Program-made: the position numbers and the translations under genes
Assembly (NCBI GenBank): GCA_046546375.1
Contig: JBKGXV010000005.1
Span: forward strand, 1 to 64,000
Reading direction: 5' to 3'
Origin: JAEZKC01 sp046546375
GTDB lineage: Bacteria; Fibrobacterota; Chitinivibrionia; Chitinivibrionales; Chitinispirillaceae
DNA: 64,000 nt
In this document: positions 53,537-62,842 of the stretch, one piece after another
Layout: every line of letters begins with the position of its first letter
Position numbering within the stretch: position 1 is the stretch's first letter
Notes under the pieces: generated by a model
Told to the model about the DNA's origin: nothing
Databases searched by the model: none
The model's input: only the letters and a program-made list of their open reading frames with translations

Positions 53537-55816
53537 TCAGCTCAGAAGATCCGCCTCACCGGTGGAATGAACCATAATCGTGGTAGGCATGCCCCGAAGC
53601 AGACAGCCGTAGGACTTCTGAAACTCGACACCATCCATATCCTGAGTGACTGCAAAACCGAGAAACACAACTGAGGATTCGCCGGAAACTCTGTGAAGAA
53701 GTTGGTGAAAGGGTTCATCGGAAACAACAATATCTATCTCAAAATCTAACCTTGCAGCCTCAATTAGTTTGCGAAGATCCTCATAGGCCTTGTCCTTGAG
53801 GGATGAGTCACGCACCATTCTCAGAATTCTTATTTTTAAGCCGGCCCATTCGGGATTCAGGGACAAAAGATAAGCCAGTATGACCATAAGTGATCCGTTG
53901 CGCATTCCCCGCCACCAGATGTCTATTCTCAGTTTGCGTTGCTGCTGTAGATCGGGTATCCCCGCATCCCAGACAAGTCCTACGCTCATATTCAACAGAA
54001 CCGAAGTCTGAATCGATTTTATGAACCCTTCCGCTCTACTGCTGTCAGCTGACCATCCGAAGAGTGCCAAGTTGGGTTTTATGGGTCCGATGGAAGTGGA
54101 TTGAAGAAACTGGTTAAGCCCCAATTCGAAATCGGGCGTGACTAGAACCTCCGGAAATGCACGAATTCTGTTCTTAAAGATAAATTCATGAAGGGACTCA
54201 TGCAGCTGATTTCTTTTCTGGACCATCTTCTCGAAATGACCGTTGACCAGAACCGCCAAAGTCACGATACCCCGACCGCTGCCAAGCCAATCGGCGTACT
54301 TGACAAGAGTGAGCTGGCGTTGTGGATCGCCGGAAAAGGCAACTATGGTGGGCCGCCAGTTTTTGGAATGAATCGGAAGGGTAGACAGAGTAAAAAGGTT
54401 ATCTTTGGTTCGCGAATAAACAAACCCTCTTCGAGCATCACCGAATGAAGCAGTCAGAATGAACTTGCGTACATATAAGAACAAACCGCAGAAAAAAAGC
54501 GCGGCGATGATAGCGGCTTGCCAGTTTACGATGAATGAAACCGCAAAACATGCCCCAGCCCCCACCAGAGCGGGTGACCAGTGAAAGAACTTGAAGCGCG
54601 GGCGGAAGGATGGATTACCGCTGAAGGATTCGACGAAAGCGGCCAAATTGGTGATTCCATAGGTCCAGAGAAAGAACATGGTCACCACTGAAGCAACCAT
54701 ATTGAGAGCCCCGCCATCCCCTCCGTTGCGGGCAAAAAAGAGAACAAACAAGCAGATAACCAAGGTCAAAAACAGAGCTCTGCGAGGCTCCCCGGCGGCA
54801 GTAATCTTGGCAAAGGAATTTATCGGCTTTAAGATTTTATCCTGACCAAGAGACTGGAGTACCCGAGGTGCTCCCAGAAGCGACCCCAGAGCACTTGAAA
54901 GGGTGGCGCAGAAAACTCCCAGGACAACAAGTAAACCGGTATGAAACGGTGCGGCTGAAATAAGGCTATGATAAGGGTTTTCAATAAGCTCCTGGCGCGA
55001 AATGGCGCCTCCGCCAAGCAAAATCTGCGAGGCGTAGACCAATATAGCCGCCCCGATCGCAGCCAGCGTTCCCCGAGGAATAGATTTAGTAGGATTTTTG
55101 AGATCTCCAGACATGTTTACACCCGTCATGATACCCGTTGCGGCAGGGAAATACAGAGCGAAAAGAGCCCAGAAAGAAATTCCGCCTCCCTCCAACGGTG
55201 TTGTGTTAGCCCAAAATTGACTTGAATCGAATTTGAGAATAAAACCGCTCAAGAAGGCAAGTATCGATAACCCCAAAATACCCATAATCACATACTGGGC
55301 CTTTATAGCCCAATCCGCACCCCTGAGTGTTATGAGAAAAAGAACTATAAGCATAACAAAAGCGATCACGACAAAAAAAGGCTGAAAAGAGGGAACTGTG
55401 CGTACCAGCGCTTCTGAAAAACCCAGTATGTAGAAAGGTACTGACAGAGTCTGAGCCAAAAAGAGGGTCAGACCAATCGTAGCCCCGAATTCGGGTCCCA
55501 ATGTACGGGAAATGAGAAAATAAGCCCCCCCACCTCTCACATCCGTATTGGTAGCAATAGCGGAAATGGAAAGAGCGGTAAAAATGGAGATAAGCTTTGA
55601 GAGTCCCAGGATAACCAAAGCGCCATAGATTCCCGCATGCCCCACCACAAAACCGGCGCGCATGAACATCACCACACCCAGGATAGTAAGAATAGAAGGG
55701 GTGAACACACCTGCGAAAGTGGAAAATTTTTTCATTTCAGGTGCGGCAGCAGACCCAACTGCGCCCTGTGACATATCGGGCTGTTGATCTTTAGCTGTCT
55801 TTGAGTTCTGCGGCAT
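53537..55816 (-). CDS. CCC/SLC12-type amino-acid/cation-chloride transporter
   Basis: This is a 759-aa protein. ATG 55816 has GAGGAG four to five bases upstream, favouring it over an earlier frame start at 55876. After a 30-residue soluble tail it has about 12 membrane segments (about 40-460, TFAGVFTPSILTILGVVMF to the FLYVRKFIL end). DVRGGGAYFLISRTLGPE is typical of the CCC branch of the APC superfamily. A soluble C-terminus (about 490-755), with RPTIVAFSGDPQRQL and VILAYLLSLNPEW, resembles the eukaryotic SLC12 C-terminal domain, with a UspA-like fold. The ion or amino-acid substrate is not decidable. Confidence 0.85.
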   Translation of the reverse strand: MPQNSKTAKDQQPDMSQGAVGSAAAPEMKKFSTFAGVFTPSILTILGVVMFMRAGFVVGHAGIYGALVILGLSKLISIFTALSISAIATNTDVRGGGAYFLISRTLGPEFGATIGLTLFLAQTLSVPFYILGFSEALVRTVPSFQPFFVVIAFVMLIVLFLITLRGADWAIKAQYVIMGILGLSILAFLSGFILKFDSSQFWANTTPLEGGGISFWALFALYFPAATGIMTGVNMSGDLKNPTKSIPRGTLAAIGAAILVYASQILLGGGAISRQELIENPYHSLISAAPFHTGLLVVLGVFCATLSSALGSLLGAPRVLQSLGQDKILKPINSFAKITAAGEPRRALFLTLVICLFVLFFARNGGDGGALNMVASVVTMFFLWTYGITNLAAFVESFSGNPSFRPRFKFFHWSPALVGAGACFAVSFIVNWQAAIIAALFFCGLFLYVRKFILTASFGDARRGFVYSRTKDNLFTLSTLPIHSKNWRPTIVAFSGDPQRQLTLVKYADWLGSGRGIVTLAVLVNGHFEKMVQKRNQLHESLHEFIFKNRIRAFPEVLVTPDFELGLNQFLQSTSIGPIKPNLALFGWSADSSRAEGFIKSIQTSVLLNMSVGLVWDAGIPDLQQQRKLRIDIWWRGMRNGSLMVILAYLLSLNPEWAGLKIRILRMVRDSSLKDKAYEDLRKLIEAARLDFEIDIVVSDEPFHQLLHRVSGESSVVFLGFAVTQDMDGVEFQKSYGCLLRGMPTTIMVHSTGEADLLS

Positions 55817-56144
55817 GGGACTCCTCATCATTATTGAATTGAAACAAGCTGAGAATTCCGGAAAATATGGACTCAATTCATGTTAACAACAACAGTGCAG
55901 TTCGCCAAAGGATAAAAGTAAAAGATTCCTTATGAAACTGAAACAAAAGTCAGCAAAAAATTATATGACTTTCTCTTTTTTCCTGAAATGCCGAAGCGGT
56001 CAGCTTCACCGCCAGCCAACGGCATACGTTTTGCAGTGCTTCAAACATTTCATGATGAGTAAGGTTTCAAAACTGCCGTTGCCGGTCAAAAAAAAACAGT
56101 AGCCCGATTTTCTTGCTAATACATTTCAACCCCGGGAATTATTT
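55817..56144. other. Gap between transporter and ZIP genes
   Basis: This 328-base divergent region contains a 56-codon plus frame from an ATG at 55932, which lacks a close ribosome binding site and a recognisable product. An A-run near 56088-56096 and the imperfect dyad around GCCGTTGCCGG are the only structures I see. Confidence 0.4.
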
Positions 56145-56900
56145 ATGCCGACTATTTTATGGATCATTACCGGAGGGTTTCTCATGAGCGCGATTGCGCT
56201 TGTGGGGGGAGCAACCGCCATATTCAACCGTCAGTTCATGGAAAGACTTATACTTCCCCTGGTAGCGCTGGCTGCAGGCACTCTCCTGGGCGGTGCAGTA
56301 TTCCATATGATACCGGAAGGTATCCGGTCGCTTGAAGCTCTCAGGGCGGGGATCTGGTTTATGGCAGGATTCATCATATTTCTGGCACTGGAGCAGTTTC
56401 TGCACTGGCATCGGCACGCGGATAAAACCGACCGAAACAAGCAGCCTGTAACCTATCTGATTCTTATAGGCGACGGCCTTCACAACTTTTTGGGAGGCCT
56501 GGGAATCGCCAGCACCTTTCTTCTTGACCCCCGGGCGGGAATAGTAGCATGGTTTGCCGCCGCTGCGCACGAACTGCCTCAGGAACTGGGGGATTTCGGA
56601 GTTTTGATACACGGTGGCTGGTCCAGACGTTCGGCACTTTTCTGGAATTTCATATCCGCACTGGCGTTCCCCGCAGGCGCCCTACTGGCCTACTGGGCCT
56701 ATGCATATATTCAGCTTTCAGGGCTGGTACTTTTTGCGGCAGGAAACTTCGTTTATATTGCAGCTTCTGACCTCATACCGGAAATCAAATCCGAAAAAAA
56801 AATCACGGCCGCTCTTCTGCACTTCTTATGTCTTTTCGGCGGAGTAGTATTCATGTATATGCTGGCCTACAGTTTTCATGAAAGCGGCGCCAGTCACTGA
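56145..56900 (+). CDS. ZIP-family divalent metal transporter
   Basis: This 251-aa inner-membrane protein has about eight membrane segments and ZIP motifs: FHMIPEGIRSLEAL in TM2, GDGLHNFLGGLGIAS with the metal-binding His/Asn in TM4, and AAHELPQELGDFGVLIHGGW in TM5. A His-rich loop LEQFLHWHRHADKTD lies between TM3 and TM4. It imports Zn2+ or another divalent cation. The DUF305 gene lies about 200 bases downstream. Confidence 0.92.
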   Translation: MPTILWIITGGFLMSAIALVGGATAIFNRQFMERLILPLVALAAGTLLGGAVFHMIPEGIRSLEALRAGIWFMAGFIIFLALEQFLHWHRHADKTDRNKQPVTYLILIGDGLHNFLGGLGIASTFLLDPRAGIVAWFAAAAHELPQELGDFGVLIHGGWSRRSALFWNFISALAFPAGALLAYWAYAYIQLSGLVLFAAGNFVYIAASDLIPEIKSEKKITAALLHFLCLFGGVVFMYMLAYSFHESGASH

Positions 56901-56926
56901 ACTTCCGTTGTCCGCCAGACCGGCCC

Positions 56927-56954
56927 GTTCATACTGAGTTTGTCGAAGCATACG
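56927..56954. repeat. TTCATACTGAG/TTTGTCGAAG-type intergenic repeat
   Basis: The sequence GTTCATACTGAGTTTGTCGA, continuing AAGCATACG, closely resembles the widespread intergenic repeat in which CTGAGCTTGTCGAAG is flanked by short inverted arms. It lies just after the ZIP stop, in the gap before the DUF305 gene. A broken relative is at 121-160. Its function is not known from sequence. Confidence 0.4.
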
Positions 56955-57095
56955 CTCCCGTTATTCGATTGTCCTTATCTCAGAAACAAACACTGCTGCG
57001 GGATATGACATCCGATTTTCCCGTCTCCCTTCAAAGCAACTGGCACGGAGATTGAACGGATATCGAACGGAGATGAAAAGGAATGGAGACAACAG

Positions 57096-57575
57096 ATGAA
57101 ACATCAAAAAAGCAGTCATGGAGGCAGCATTATGTACATCCGCTATGCAGGCATGATCGCCACCGCAAGCGTTTTGATGTACACTTTCACCTATCTGAAC
57201 ACCTTCGCGTGGGATCACGTGTTCTTCAGCGAACAACGGGTTTATATGACTCTGACCATGACCTCCATGATGGCGGTAGTCATGTTGTCCTTCATGCTGC
57301 CGATGCTCACGAAAAAATTTTGGAATCTGGCAATCTATACAGGCAGCGCAGTTTTGTTCGTAGTGGCCCTGGTACTGCTCCGCACCCAGACTACAGTTCA
57401 GGACGTAAGCTACATGAAAGCGATGATTCCCCACCACTCCATCGCGATTCTCACCAGCAAGCGTGCCGAAATCAGCGACCCCAGAGTCAAGAAATTGTCC
57501 GAAGAGATAATCGAAACCCAGCGCCGGGAAATCACCATGATGAAGGAGCTGATTAAAGAGCTTGAGGGAAACTGA
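57096..57575 (+). CDS. DUF305-domain membrane protein
   Basis: This 159-aa protein has about three membrane segments (residues 13-35, 45-72 and 78-94). A C-terminal DUF305 helical hairpin follows (about 100-155), with the conserved MIPHHSIAILTSKRAEISDP and EIIETQRREITMM. DUF305 proteins often accompany copper or metal genes; here a ZIP gene lies upstream and a cupredoxin-like gene within the same neighbourhood. An alternative start is the ATG at 57132. It converges with the response regulator. Confidence 0.8.
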   Translation: MKHQKSSHGGSIMYIRYAGMIATASVLMYTFTYLNTFAWDHVFFSEQRVYMTLTMTSMMAVVMLSFMLPMLTKKFWNLAIYTGSAVLFVVALVLLRTQTTVQDVSYMKAMIPHHSIAILTSKRAEISDPRVKKLSEEIIETQRREITMMKELIKELEGN

Positions 57576-57618
57576 GGAACGAAAATAGGATTACAGTGAA
57601 AGATTTCTCAAACTTCTA

Positions 57619-57984
57619 TTATGACATCCGGGCTATCAGCTCCATAAGCTCATCCACATCAAACGGTTTGGTTATGTATTCGTCAGCTCCCAGAAGATCC
57701 GTTCCGATCATCTTGTCGCGCGGAGTATCACGTGCGGTCAGCATGATAATCTTCTGTCTACAATCATCTTCATTGTCACGAATTGCTTTACAAACTTCCC
57801 ACCCGTCCTTCAGCGGCATCATGACATCAAGAACAACAAGATCAATACCCCCTTCGGCCAGCTTAGAAAGAGCTTCAGCTCCATTGACCGCAGTCACCAC
57901 ACCATAGCCCTCAGCCATCAAATTGACTTCCAGAAGTCTGCGAATGCTTGTATCGTCATCAACTACCAGAATCGTCTTCGTCAT
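57619..57984 (-). CDS. Single-domain response regulator
   Basis: This 121-aa CheY-like receiver has Asp9-11 (VDDD), phospho-acceptor Asp53 (VVLDVMMPLKDG), Thr83 region (MLTARDTP) and Lys107 (TKPFD). It has no output domain, so it must work by protein contact or in a phosphorelay. It follows the sensor kinase by two bases and is certainly in its operon. Confidence 0.92.
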   Translation of the reverse strand: MTKTILVVDDDTSIRRLLEVNLMAEGYGVVTAVNGAEALSKLAEGGIDLVVLDVMMPLKDGWEVCKAIRDNEDDCRQKIIMLTARDTPRDKMIGTDLLGADEYITKPFDVDELMELIARMS

Positions 57985-57986
57985 AA

Positions 57987-59408
57987 CTACCCTCCGATTT
58001 CATCTGACTGCGTCAACGGCAGCCGTACAACAAAAGTCGTTCCCCGTTCCAGCTCGGATACACACTCCACATTCCCTCCATGCGCCTCTACGATTGCTTT
58101 TACCATAGCCAGTCCTAGCCCGCTGCCGCTTCGTTTAGTATCAGCGCGGAAGAACTTATCGAATATTCTTTTTTGAACATCAGGTGGTATTCCGGGACCA
58201 TTATCACCTATCAACACCTCTATCCAACCATCTTTTAAGCGGACCCAAACATCTATAATCACATCCTTACCACCATGACGCACCGCATTCTCAAGAATAT
58301 TCCTGAAAACCCGCCTGAGTCGAGGAGCGTCAGCATACACCTCAGGAAGCCCCTTGCTGATATGACGCCTGACATTCTCCTTTGACGGAAAGACATCGAC
58401 AACACCACCAATAATGCTCTCGATATCCACAGGTGTGCAGGTAAGTGAAAAGTTTTCTGTTTCAATTTTGGACACATCAAGATAATCCTCAATAAGAAAC
58501 GAAAGGTGCTTGCCTTCCTTTTCAATAATCGACAGGCATTCCTTTTTCTCATTATCAGGCATTGGAACCCGACCCAACGTATGGGCAAAACCGATTATGG
58601 ATGTAAGCGGGGTACGAAGTTCATGGGAAGCCATAGCCACGAACTCTGATTTCAGCCGGTCGAGTTCTTCAAGCCGTCGGTTCTTTTCTCTCAACTCCAC
58701 TGTGGCTGCATCGATCTTTTTACGCATCGCGTATGTCTTTTCACGAAGATCCACCGCCATCTCTCTAAGCGCCACAACAAGTTGCCCGTAAGCATCCTTT
58801 GTTTTAGGTTCAAGGCTGACATCAAAATCGCCCTTTGCTATCCGCTGTGCAGCCCCTGTTGCCTCCCGCACCGGCCGCTCCATATACCCGGACACCAGCC
58901 ATGCGATGGTAGCAGCAGCACCGAAAACAAGTGCACCGTAAATGATCGCCCAGCGAAAGGCAACCGCGAAATCCCTGTGCGTTTCAGCCATGGAATAATA
59001 AAACTGCAGTGAGTATTGACCCTCGGGTGAATTCAGTAGAAAAGACTGTACATAGATTTCATCCTTGAGGTTTTTTAAATCTTTTGTATCTTCATACAAC
59101 GGCATCTGACCTTTACTGCTACTGTAGGTTGAATAAACAATCCGTCTCTTGGAATCAAGAACATTTACCCGAACAACGCTGGAATGCAACGCCGCAAGGG
59201 CAAGCACCTCTGCTATTTCATCATGCGCACCGCTGGCGAAATTCTCTTCGACCTCATTTGCCACAAGCTGACCGATTGAATTCAGCCGGTTCAATTCTCT
59301 TTCGTAGATGAAACTTCTGATCATCGACATCCGGTTCATTGTCATCAGCACCAACATAGGGGCTATTACCGCAAGGATACCTATTACCAAACGAAAGCGA
59401 TAGCTCAT
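57987..59408 (-). CDS. HAMP-containing sensor histidine kinase
   Basis: This is a 473-aa kinase with TM1 (about 7-25), a periplasmic region (about 35-150), TM2 (about 152-175), HAMP (about 176-230), a coiled coil, HisKA with H-box ASHELRTPLTSI (His262), and HATPase with GDNGPGIPPD and GSGLGLAM. The ATG at 59408 is uncertain: a GTG 18 bases upstream would also work, with GGTAGG abutting it; neither ribosome binding site is good. It is paired with the single-domain regulator that follows. The signal is unknown. Confidence 0.92.
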   Translation of the reverse strand: MSYRFRLVIGILAVIAPMLVLMTMNRMSMIRSFIYERELNRLNSIGQLVANEVEENFASGAHDEIAEVLALAALHSSVVRVNVLDSKRRIVYSTYSSSKGQMPLYEDTKDLKNLKDEIYVQSFLLNSPEGQYSLQFYYSMAETHRDFAVAFRWAIIYGALVFGAAATIAWLVSGYMERPVREATGAAQRIAKGDFDVSLEPKTKDAYGQLVVALREMAVDLREKTYAMRKKIDAATVELREKNRRLEELDRLKSEFVAMASHELRTPLTSIIGFAHTLGRVPMPDNEKKECLSIIEKEGKHLSFLIEDYLDVSKIETENFSLTCTPVDIESIIGGVVDVFPSKENVRRHISKGLPEVYADAPRLRRVFRNILENAVRHGGKDVIIDVWVRLKDGWIEVLIGDNGPGIPPDVQKRIFDKFFRADTKRSGSGLGLAMVKAIVEAHGGNVECVSELERGTTFVVRLPLTQSDEIGG

Positions 59409-59694
59409 CTTTATGATAGTTTCCACCCTACCGAAAGTGAAAATATAAGGGGTTTTGTGTTTTCCCGTTCTACACTGCAGGCAATGTTGCCTTCTAAAAG
59501 GACATACGTTTCCACACTAACGATATTTGGAACAATCTGAAAATAGCGCAAAGGTGCCTGAATCGTCGTCCTGTAGGATTCAGGAGTGGCTAGCGTTGCG
59601 GTAAGAATGCTCCTTTCATTTTCGATAGTTGCAATGTAGTAAACACGCTGCAGCGGGGCAGGAAACTCCAGGCTCTACTGGAAAATCTCCGAAA

Positions 59695-60471
59695 TCAGAA
59701 ATCCTTCACATATTTTCTGCAGAACGCCTCCGTTACCGACCACAGCTCAGAAGTCAGCAGGTTTTCAACTTTGTCCCGGACAAACCGAGGCACCCCGCCG
59801 TAAAACGCCTCCGCGATTGCGCCTGTAATGCAGGCAAGAGTGTCGCTGTCTCCTCCCAGCGATACGGCGTTCCGGACCGCGTCTTCATAACAGGTGGAAT
59901 CAAGAAACGCAACGATTGCCTGCGGAACCGAACCCTGGCAGGAGACATCGAAAGTGTATGCAGGACGGATGTCATCCACGGTGCGGTCGAGATCGTAACC
60001 GAACAAGCCGGCAATCCTGGACCGGATGCTTTCCTTGCTGCTCCCCTTTGCGGCGAGAAAAACGGCAAGTGCGGCGGCTTGCGCCCCCTTGATCCCCTCG
60101 GGATGACTGTGAGTGATCACGGCCGTGGCTTTCGCCTGAGCAAGAACCTCCATCTCTGTTGTGAATGCAAAACCTACGGGACTGACCCTCATGGCCGATC
60201 CGTTGCCCCAGCTGTTATACGGTTTGTCATCGGTGGAGTGGAGCCATCGAGTGAACGATCCGCCATAACCGGCATCGGGGTATCGTCTGCCCATCCGGCG
60301 TACTGAATCCAAGTAGGACTTTCCCATAAGAATAGCATCTGCAATTGCCACGGTAAGCACGCTGTCATCGGTGAAACGGCACTGCGAGTCAAAAAGGGGA
60401 AAATCCTTGGTCTTTATGGGCTGGAATTCGTATATTGATCCGATGATATCACCGGCGATGCTTCCGATCAT
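59695..60471 (-). CDS. ADP-ribosylglycohydrolase (DraG-like)
   Basis: This 258-aa enzyme removes ADP-ribose from proteins, or hydrolyses related ADP-ribose compounds. Metal-binding motifs FTDDSVLT (residues about 33-40), GNGSAMRVSP and the C-terminal GGDSDTLACITGAIAEAFYG are all present, so two Mg2+ or Mn2+ should be bound. No ADP-ribosyltransferase partner (DraT-like) is visible nearby, so the substrate is unknown. It is divergent from the Ser/Thr kinase gene. Confidence 0.93.
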   Translation of the reverse strand: MIGSIAGDIIGSIYEFQPIKTKDFPLFDSQCRFTDDSVLTVAIADAILMGKSYLDSVRRMGRRYPDAGYGGSFTRWLHSTDDKPYNSWGNGSAMRVSPVGFAFTTEMEVLAQAKATAVITHSHPEGIKGAQAAALAVFLAAKGSSKESIRSRIAGLFGYDLDRTVDDIRPAYTFDVSCQGSVPQAIVAFLDSTCYEDAVRNAVSLGGDSDTLACITGAIAEAFYGGVPRFVRDKVENLLTSELWSVTEAFCRKYVKDF

Positions 60472-60821
60472 GGTTTAATACCTCACAATTTTCCAGAACT
60501 ACTTGAAAACAGCATCAAAACAGCAAGGCTGAACCTGACTTGAAGTTTTGGGTGCACTAAAAGATTTCTCAACATGACAGAAAATGCCTTAGAATTATTG
60601 TTTTTCAAACTTAACCAGCATCGGAATTAATTTGATCTATACAACACCTCCAAATTCCCAAATTTCTCCTTTAGAAAAATAGTTCCTGCATCAAAAATCA
60701 CCCAGCCTGTTCCGGAATCAAAAATCATGCTTCTAAAATCAAAATTACCCAACTCTTGCGTTGCACTTTTTATATTGGCTTCTGAGGTCTCTTTTCCAAT
60801 ATTTCGCAGAGAGTGTTTTCC
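60472..60821. other. AT-rich divergent gap upstream of Ser/Thr kinase
   Basis: This 350-base region between the divergent DraG-like and kinase genes is AT-rich, with a TATATT at about 60771 and several AAAATCA repeats (near 60694, 60720 and 60737) on the plus strand. No gene is visible. Promoters for both genes are likely here, but none is convincing. Confidence 0.4.
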
Positions 60822-61964
60822 ATGGCTCCCTCAAGAGTACGCTACGAAAGTCCGATCATAAAACTTGCCGTCGAACGAAAGCTCATTTCCCACGACCAGC
60901 ACCTCAAATGCAGAGAACTGGTTAAAAAAAGCAAACGCATCGGACTGGAATCCACCATAGAGGAGGTGATGGTCAAACAGGGCTTCATCACCCGGGAGCA
61001 GATCGAGGAGCTCAAAGAGATAAGCCAGCTGGGCGAAGGTGGTGAGATGTACGGCGGCTACCGGCTGCGCAAACTCATCGGACAGGGCGGGATGGGCAAG
61101 GTCTACAGAGCGGTGCATGAGTTCACCTTCAGAGACGTGGCCATCAAGATCCTCAATTCCACATTCACCAAGGACGAAACCACCACCACCCGTTTTTTCC
61201 AGGAAATCCGCGCTCTGGCCAAACTCAACCATCCCAATATCGTCACACTCTTCGATGCGGGCAAAGGCGGACGGCGCTACTACTTCACCATGGAACTGGT
61301 CGATGGACCATCCCTGGCCGCATATGTGCAGGAAAACGGACGCCTGCCGGAAAAAGAGGCCCTGAGGATAACCCGTGGAACCGCCGAAGCGCTCGGATTC
61401 GCCCACAAAAGAGACATCATTCACAGAGACGTCAAACCGGAAAACATCCTCATAGACGGTATCGGAACACCCAAAGTGACCGATTTCGGCATAGTCATGC
61501 ACCGGGATGAGGATCACCTTACCCTGACCCGGGAGGGATTCATGGTGGGGACGGTGCACTTTGCATCTCCGGAGCAGGTCGAGGGGTCACGGGAAATCGA
61601 CGGACGCTCGGATATCTACTCCCTTGGCGCCACACTCTACTGGATGCTCACCGGCCGCACGCTCCACAGAGGCGCAAGTGCCCAGGAGGTCGCAATGAGG
61701 CTGTCATCGGGAAACTGGGTGTCACCCAGAAGATACAACCCCAGGATATCATTCAGAACCGTGCGCATTATAAAAAAGATGATGGCCAAAAAACCGGAAA
61801 AACGCTTTCAGTCCATGGATGAGGTGATCCGAGCGATTGATGGTGAAAACTATATGTACAAAGTGTTCAAACTGGCAGTGAAGTTACTGGGAGGAGCTAT
61901 TCTTGTGGCAGCCGGAATCGCCGCGGAAGCTTTTCTGCACGTTTCGGACCTGATCATCCGCTGA
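60822..61964 (+). CDS. Membrane-anchored Ser/Thr protein kinase (Hanks type)
   Basis: This 380-aa kinase has an unusual N-terminal helical domain (about 8-70, SPIIKLAVERKLISHDQHLK), then the kinase domain from about 80. The P-loop is GQGGMGKVY (87-95), with ATP Lys109, catalytic HRDVKPEN (Asp203) and DFG (221-223), followed by FASPEQVEG. All catalytic residues are intact. A C-terminal membrane segment (about 350-370, LLGGAILVAAGIAAEAF) ends the protein, with no external PASTA domain. The ATG at 60822 is favoured over a GTG three codons upstream. Confidence 0.95.
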   Translation: MAPSRVRYESPIIKLAVERKLISHDQHLKCRELVKKSKRIGLESTIEEVMVKQGFITREQIEELKEISQLGEGGEMYGGYRLRKLIGQGGMGKVYRAVHEFTFRDVAIKILNSTFTKDETTTTRFFQEIRALAKLNHPNIVTLFDAGKGGRRYYFTMELVDGPSLAAYVQENGRLPEKEALRITRGTAEALGFAHKRDIIHRDVKPENILIDGIGTPKVTDFGIVMHRDEDHLTLTREGFMVGTVHFASPEQVEGSREIDGRSDIYSLGATLYWMLTGRTLHRGASAQEVAMRLSSGNWVSPRRYNPRISFRTVRIIKKMMAKKPEKRFQSMDEVIRAIDGENYMYKVFKLAVKLLGGAILVAAGIAAEAFLHVSDLIIR

Positions 61965-62240
61965 TTATTTCTTTCTGGATCCGGCGAAAATTCCCCCTGA
62001 AAACCCGCCTATCCCCAGCATGAAACCGAAGTCATACCACCCGCCCGAATTGGGAAAGGCATAGATTTCCACATCCTGAGTGAAAAGACTGATTATGAAA
62101 GTTATGGGAGAGATGAACCCGTGCCAGAGCCCCAGCCAGAAACCGGGCGGATCAACGGCAGGAAAGGGCGGCTGATTCGCAGCACAGGAAAAAAGGAAAA
62201 GCACACTGAGGAGAATAACAAAAGGGATGTTTTTCTTCAT
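61965..62240 (-). CDS. Small lipoprotein of unknown function
   Basis: This is a 91-aa protein with a lipoprotein signal (VILLSVLFLFSCAAN, Cys19 in LFSC). The mature part is PPGFWLGLWHGFISPITFII followed by NSGGWYDFGFMLGIGGF, a recurrent pattern in small bacterial lipoproteins without known function. The aromatic and Gly content suggests membrane contact. It lies 12 bases after the cupredoxin gene stop, so they are likely co-transcribed, and overlaps no other gene. Confidence 0.8.
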   Translation of the reverse strand: MKKNIPFVILLSVLFLFSCAANQPPFPAVDPPGFWLGLWHGFISPITFIISLFTQDVEIYAFPNSGGWYDFGFMLGIGGFSGGIFAGSRKK

Positions 62241-62251
62241 AGCTGCGTGTT

Positions 62252-62650
62252 CTACTCCTGTCCGTTTTTATCTTCAGGTTCAACCACAAGCTCCCCTACC
62301 ATGCCCAACCCTTCGTAGGGAACAGAAAAATACCTGTAGGTACCGGGAACAGTAAAGGTGTATTCGAAAACTCCTCCCGGCTCGATTCTTTCCGAATCGA
62401 ACGATTCGGCGCCCTCGGGAAGCAGCACGTTTTCCGGATCACGAGCCTGTATACTGTCTGCAGTGACAGTGTGAGCCACTCCGGTAGTGTTTCTCCATCG
62501 GACTGTTGTTCCCACATTTATCTCCAACCTGGAGGGAACAAATCCGGAATCATGCATCTCCACCACCGCCGTATCTGCCGGAAGCCCCCCGTTTCCGCCG
62601 CAGGAAACCAATCCGATCACCACCCACAAAAACACAAGCACCCTTTTCAT
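62252..62650 (-). CDS. Cupredoxin-fold lipoprotein with altered copper ligands
   Basis: This 132-aa lipoprotein (Cys17 in GLVSC) has a plastocyanin-like beta barrel (about 25-125). The first ligand His60 in GVAHTV is present. The usual Cys-x2-His-x4-Met cluster is kept in spacing but reads Ser109-x2-Tyr112-x4-Met117 (YFSVPYEGLGM). Cys and His copper ligands are thus replaced, so blue (type 1) copper binding is unlikely. The protein may bind other metals or act structurally. The small lipoprotein gene follows; the ATG at 62650 is preceded by GGGGGGAGT. Confidence 0.82.
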   Translation of the reverse strand: MKRVLVFLWVVIGLVSCGGNGGLPADTAVVEMHDSGFVPSRLEINVGTTVRWRNTTGVAHTVTADSIQARDPENVLLPEGAESFDSERIEPGGVFEYTFTVPGTYRYFSVPYEGLGMVGELVVEPEDKNGQE

Positions 62651-62842
62651 ACTCCCCCCCCACGGTTTAAGACAGTAACTAGCTCAATACCCGATGCAAA
62701 TGGCGTGCCCGTGAACCAGCAGCGGGAGATATCACTTGTAAAAACATGTGGAGATATTTCTCCTCAAGCTGTTGAAATCCGCCAAATGCAGTGTGTACCA
62801 TTAGGGTAGAAAAAAGCTTTTGCCCTAAAAGGAGCATTTCCT

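Noticed and set aside
55932..56102. 56-codon plus-strand frame upstream of the ZIP gene
   Set aside because: It has no close ribosome binding site, no recognisable product, and lies in low-complexity sequence.
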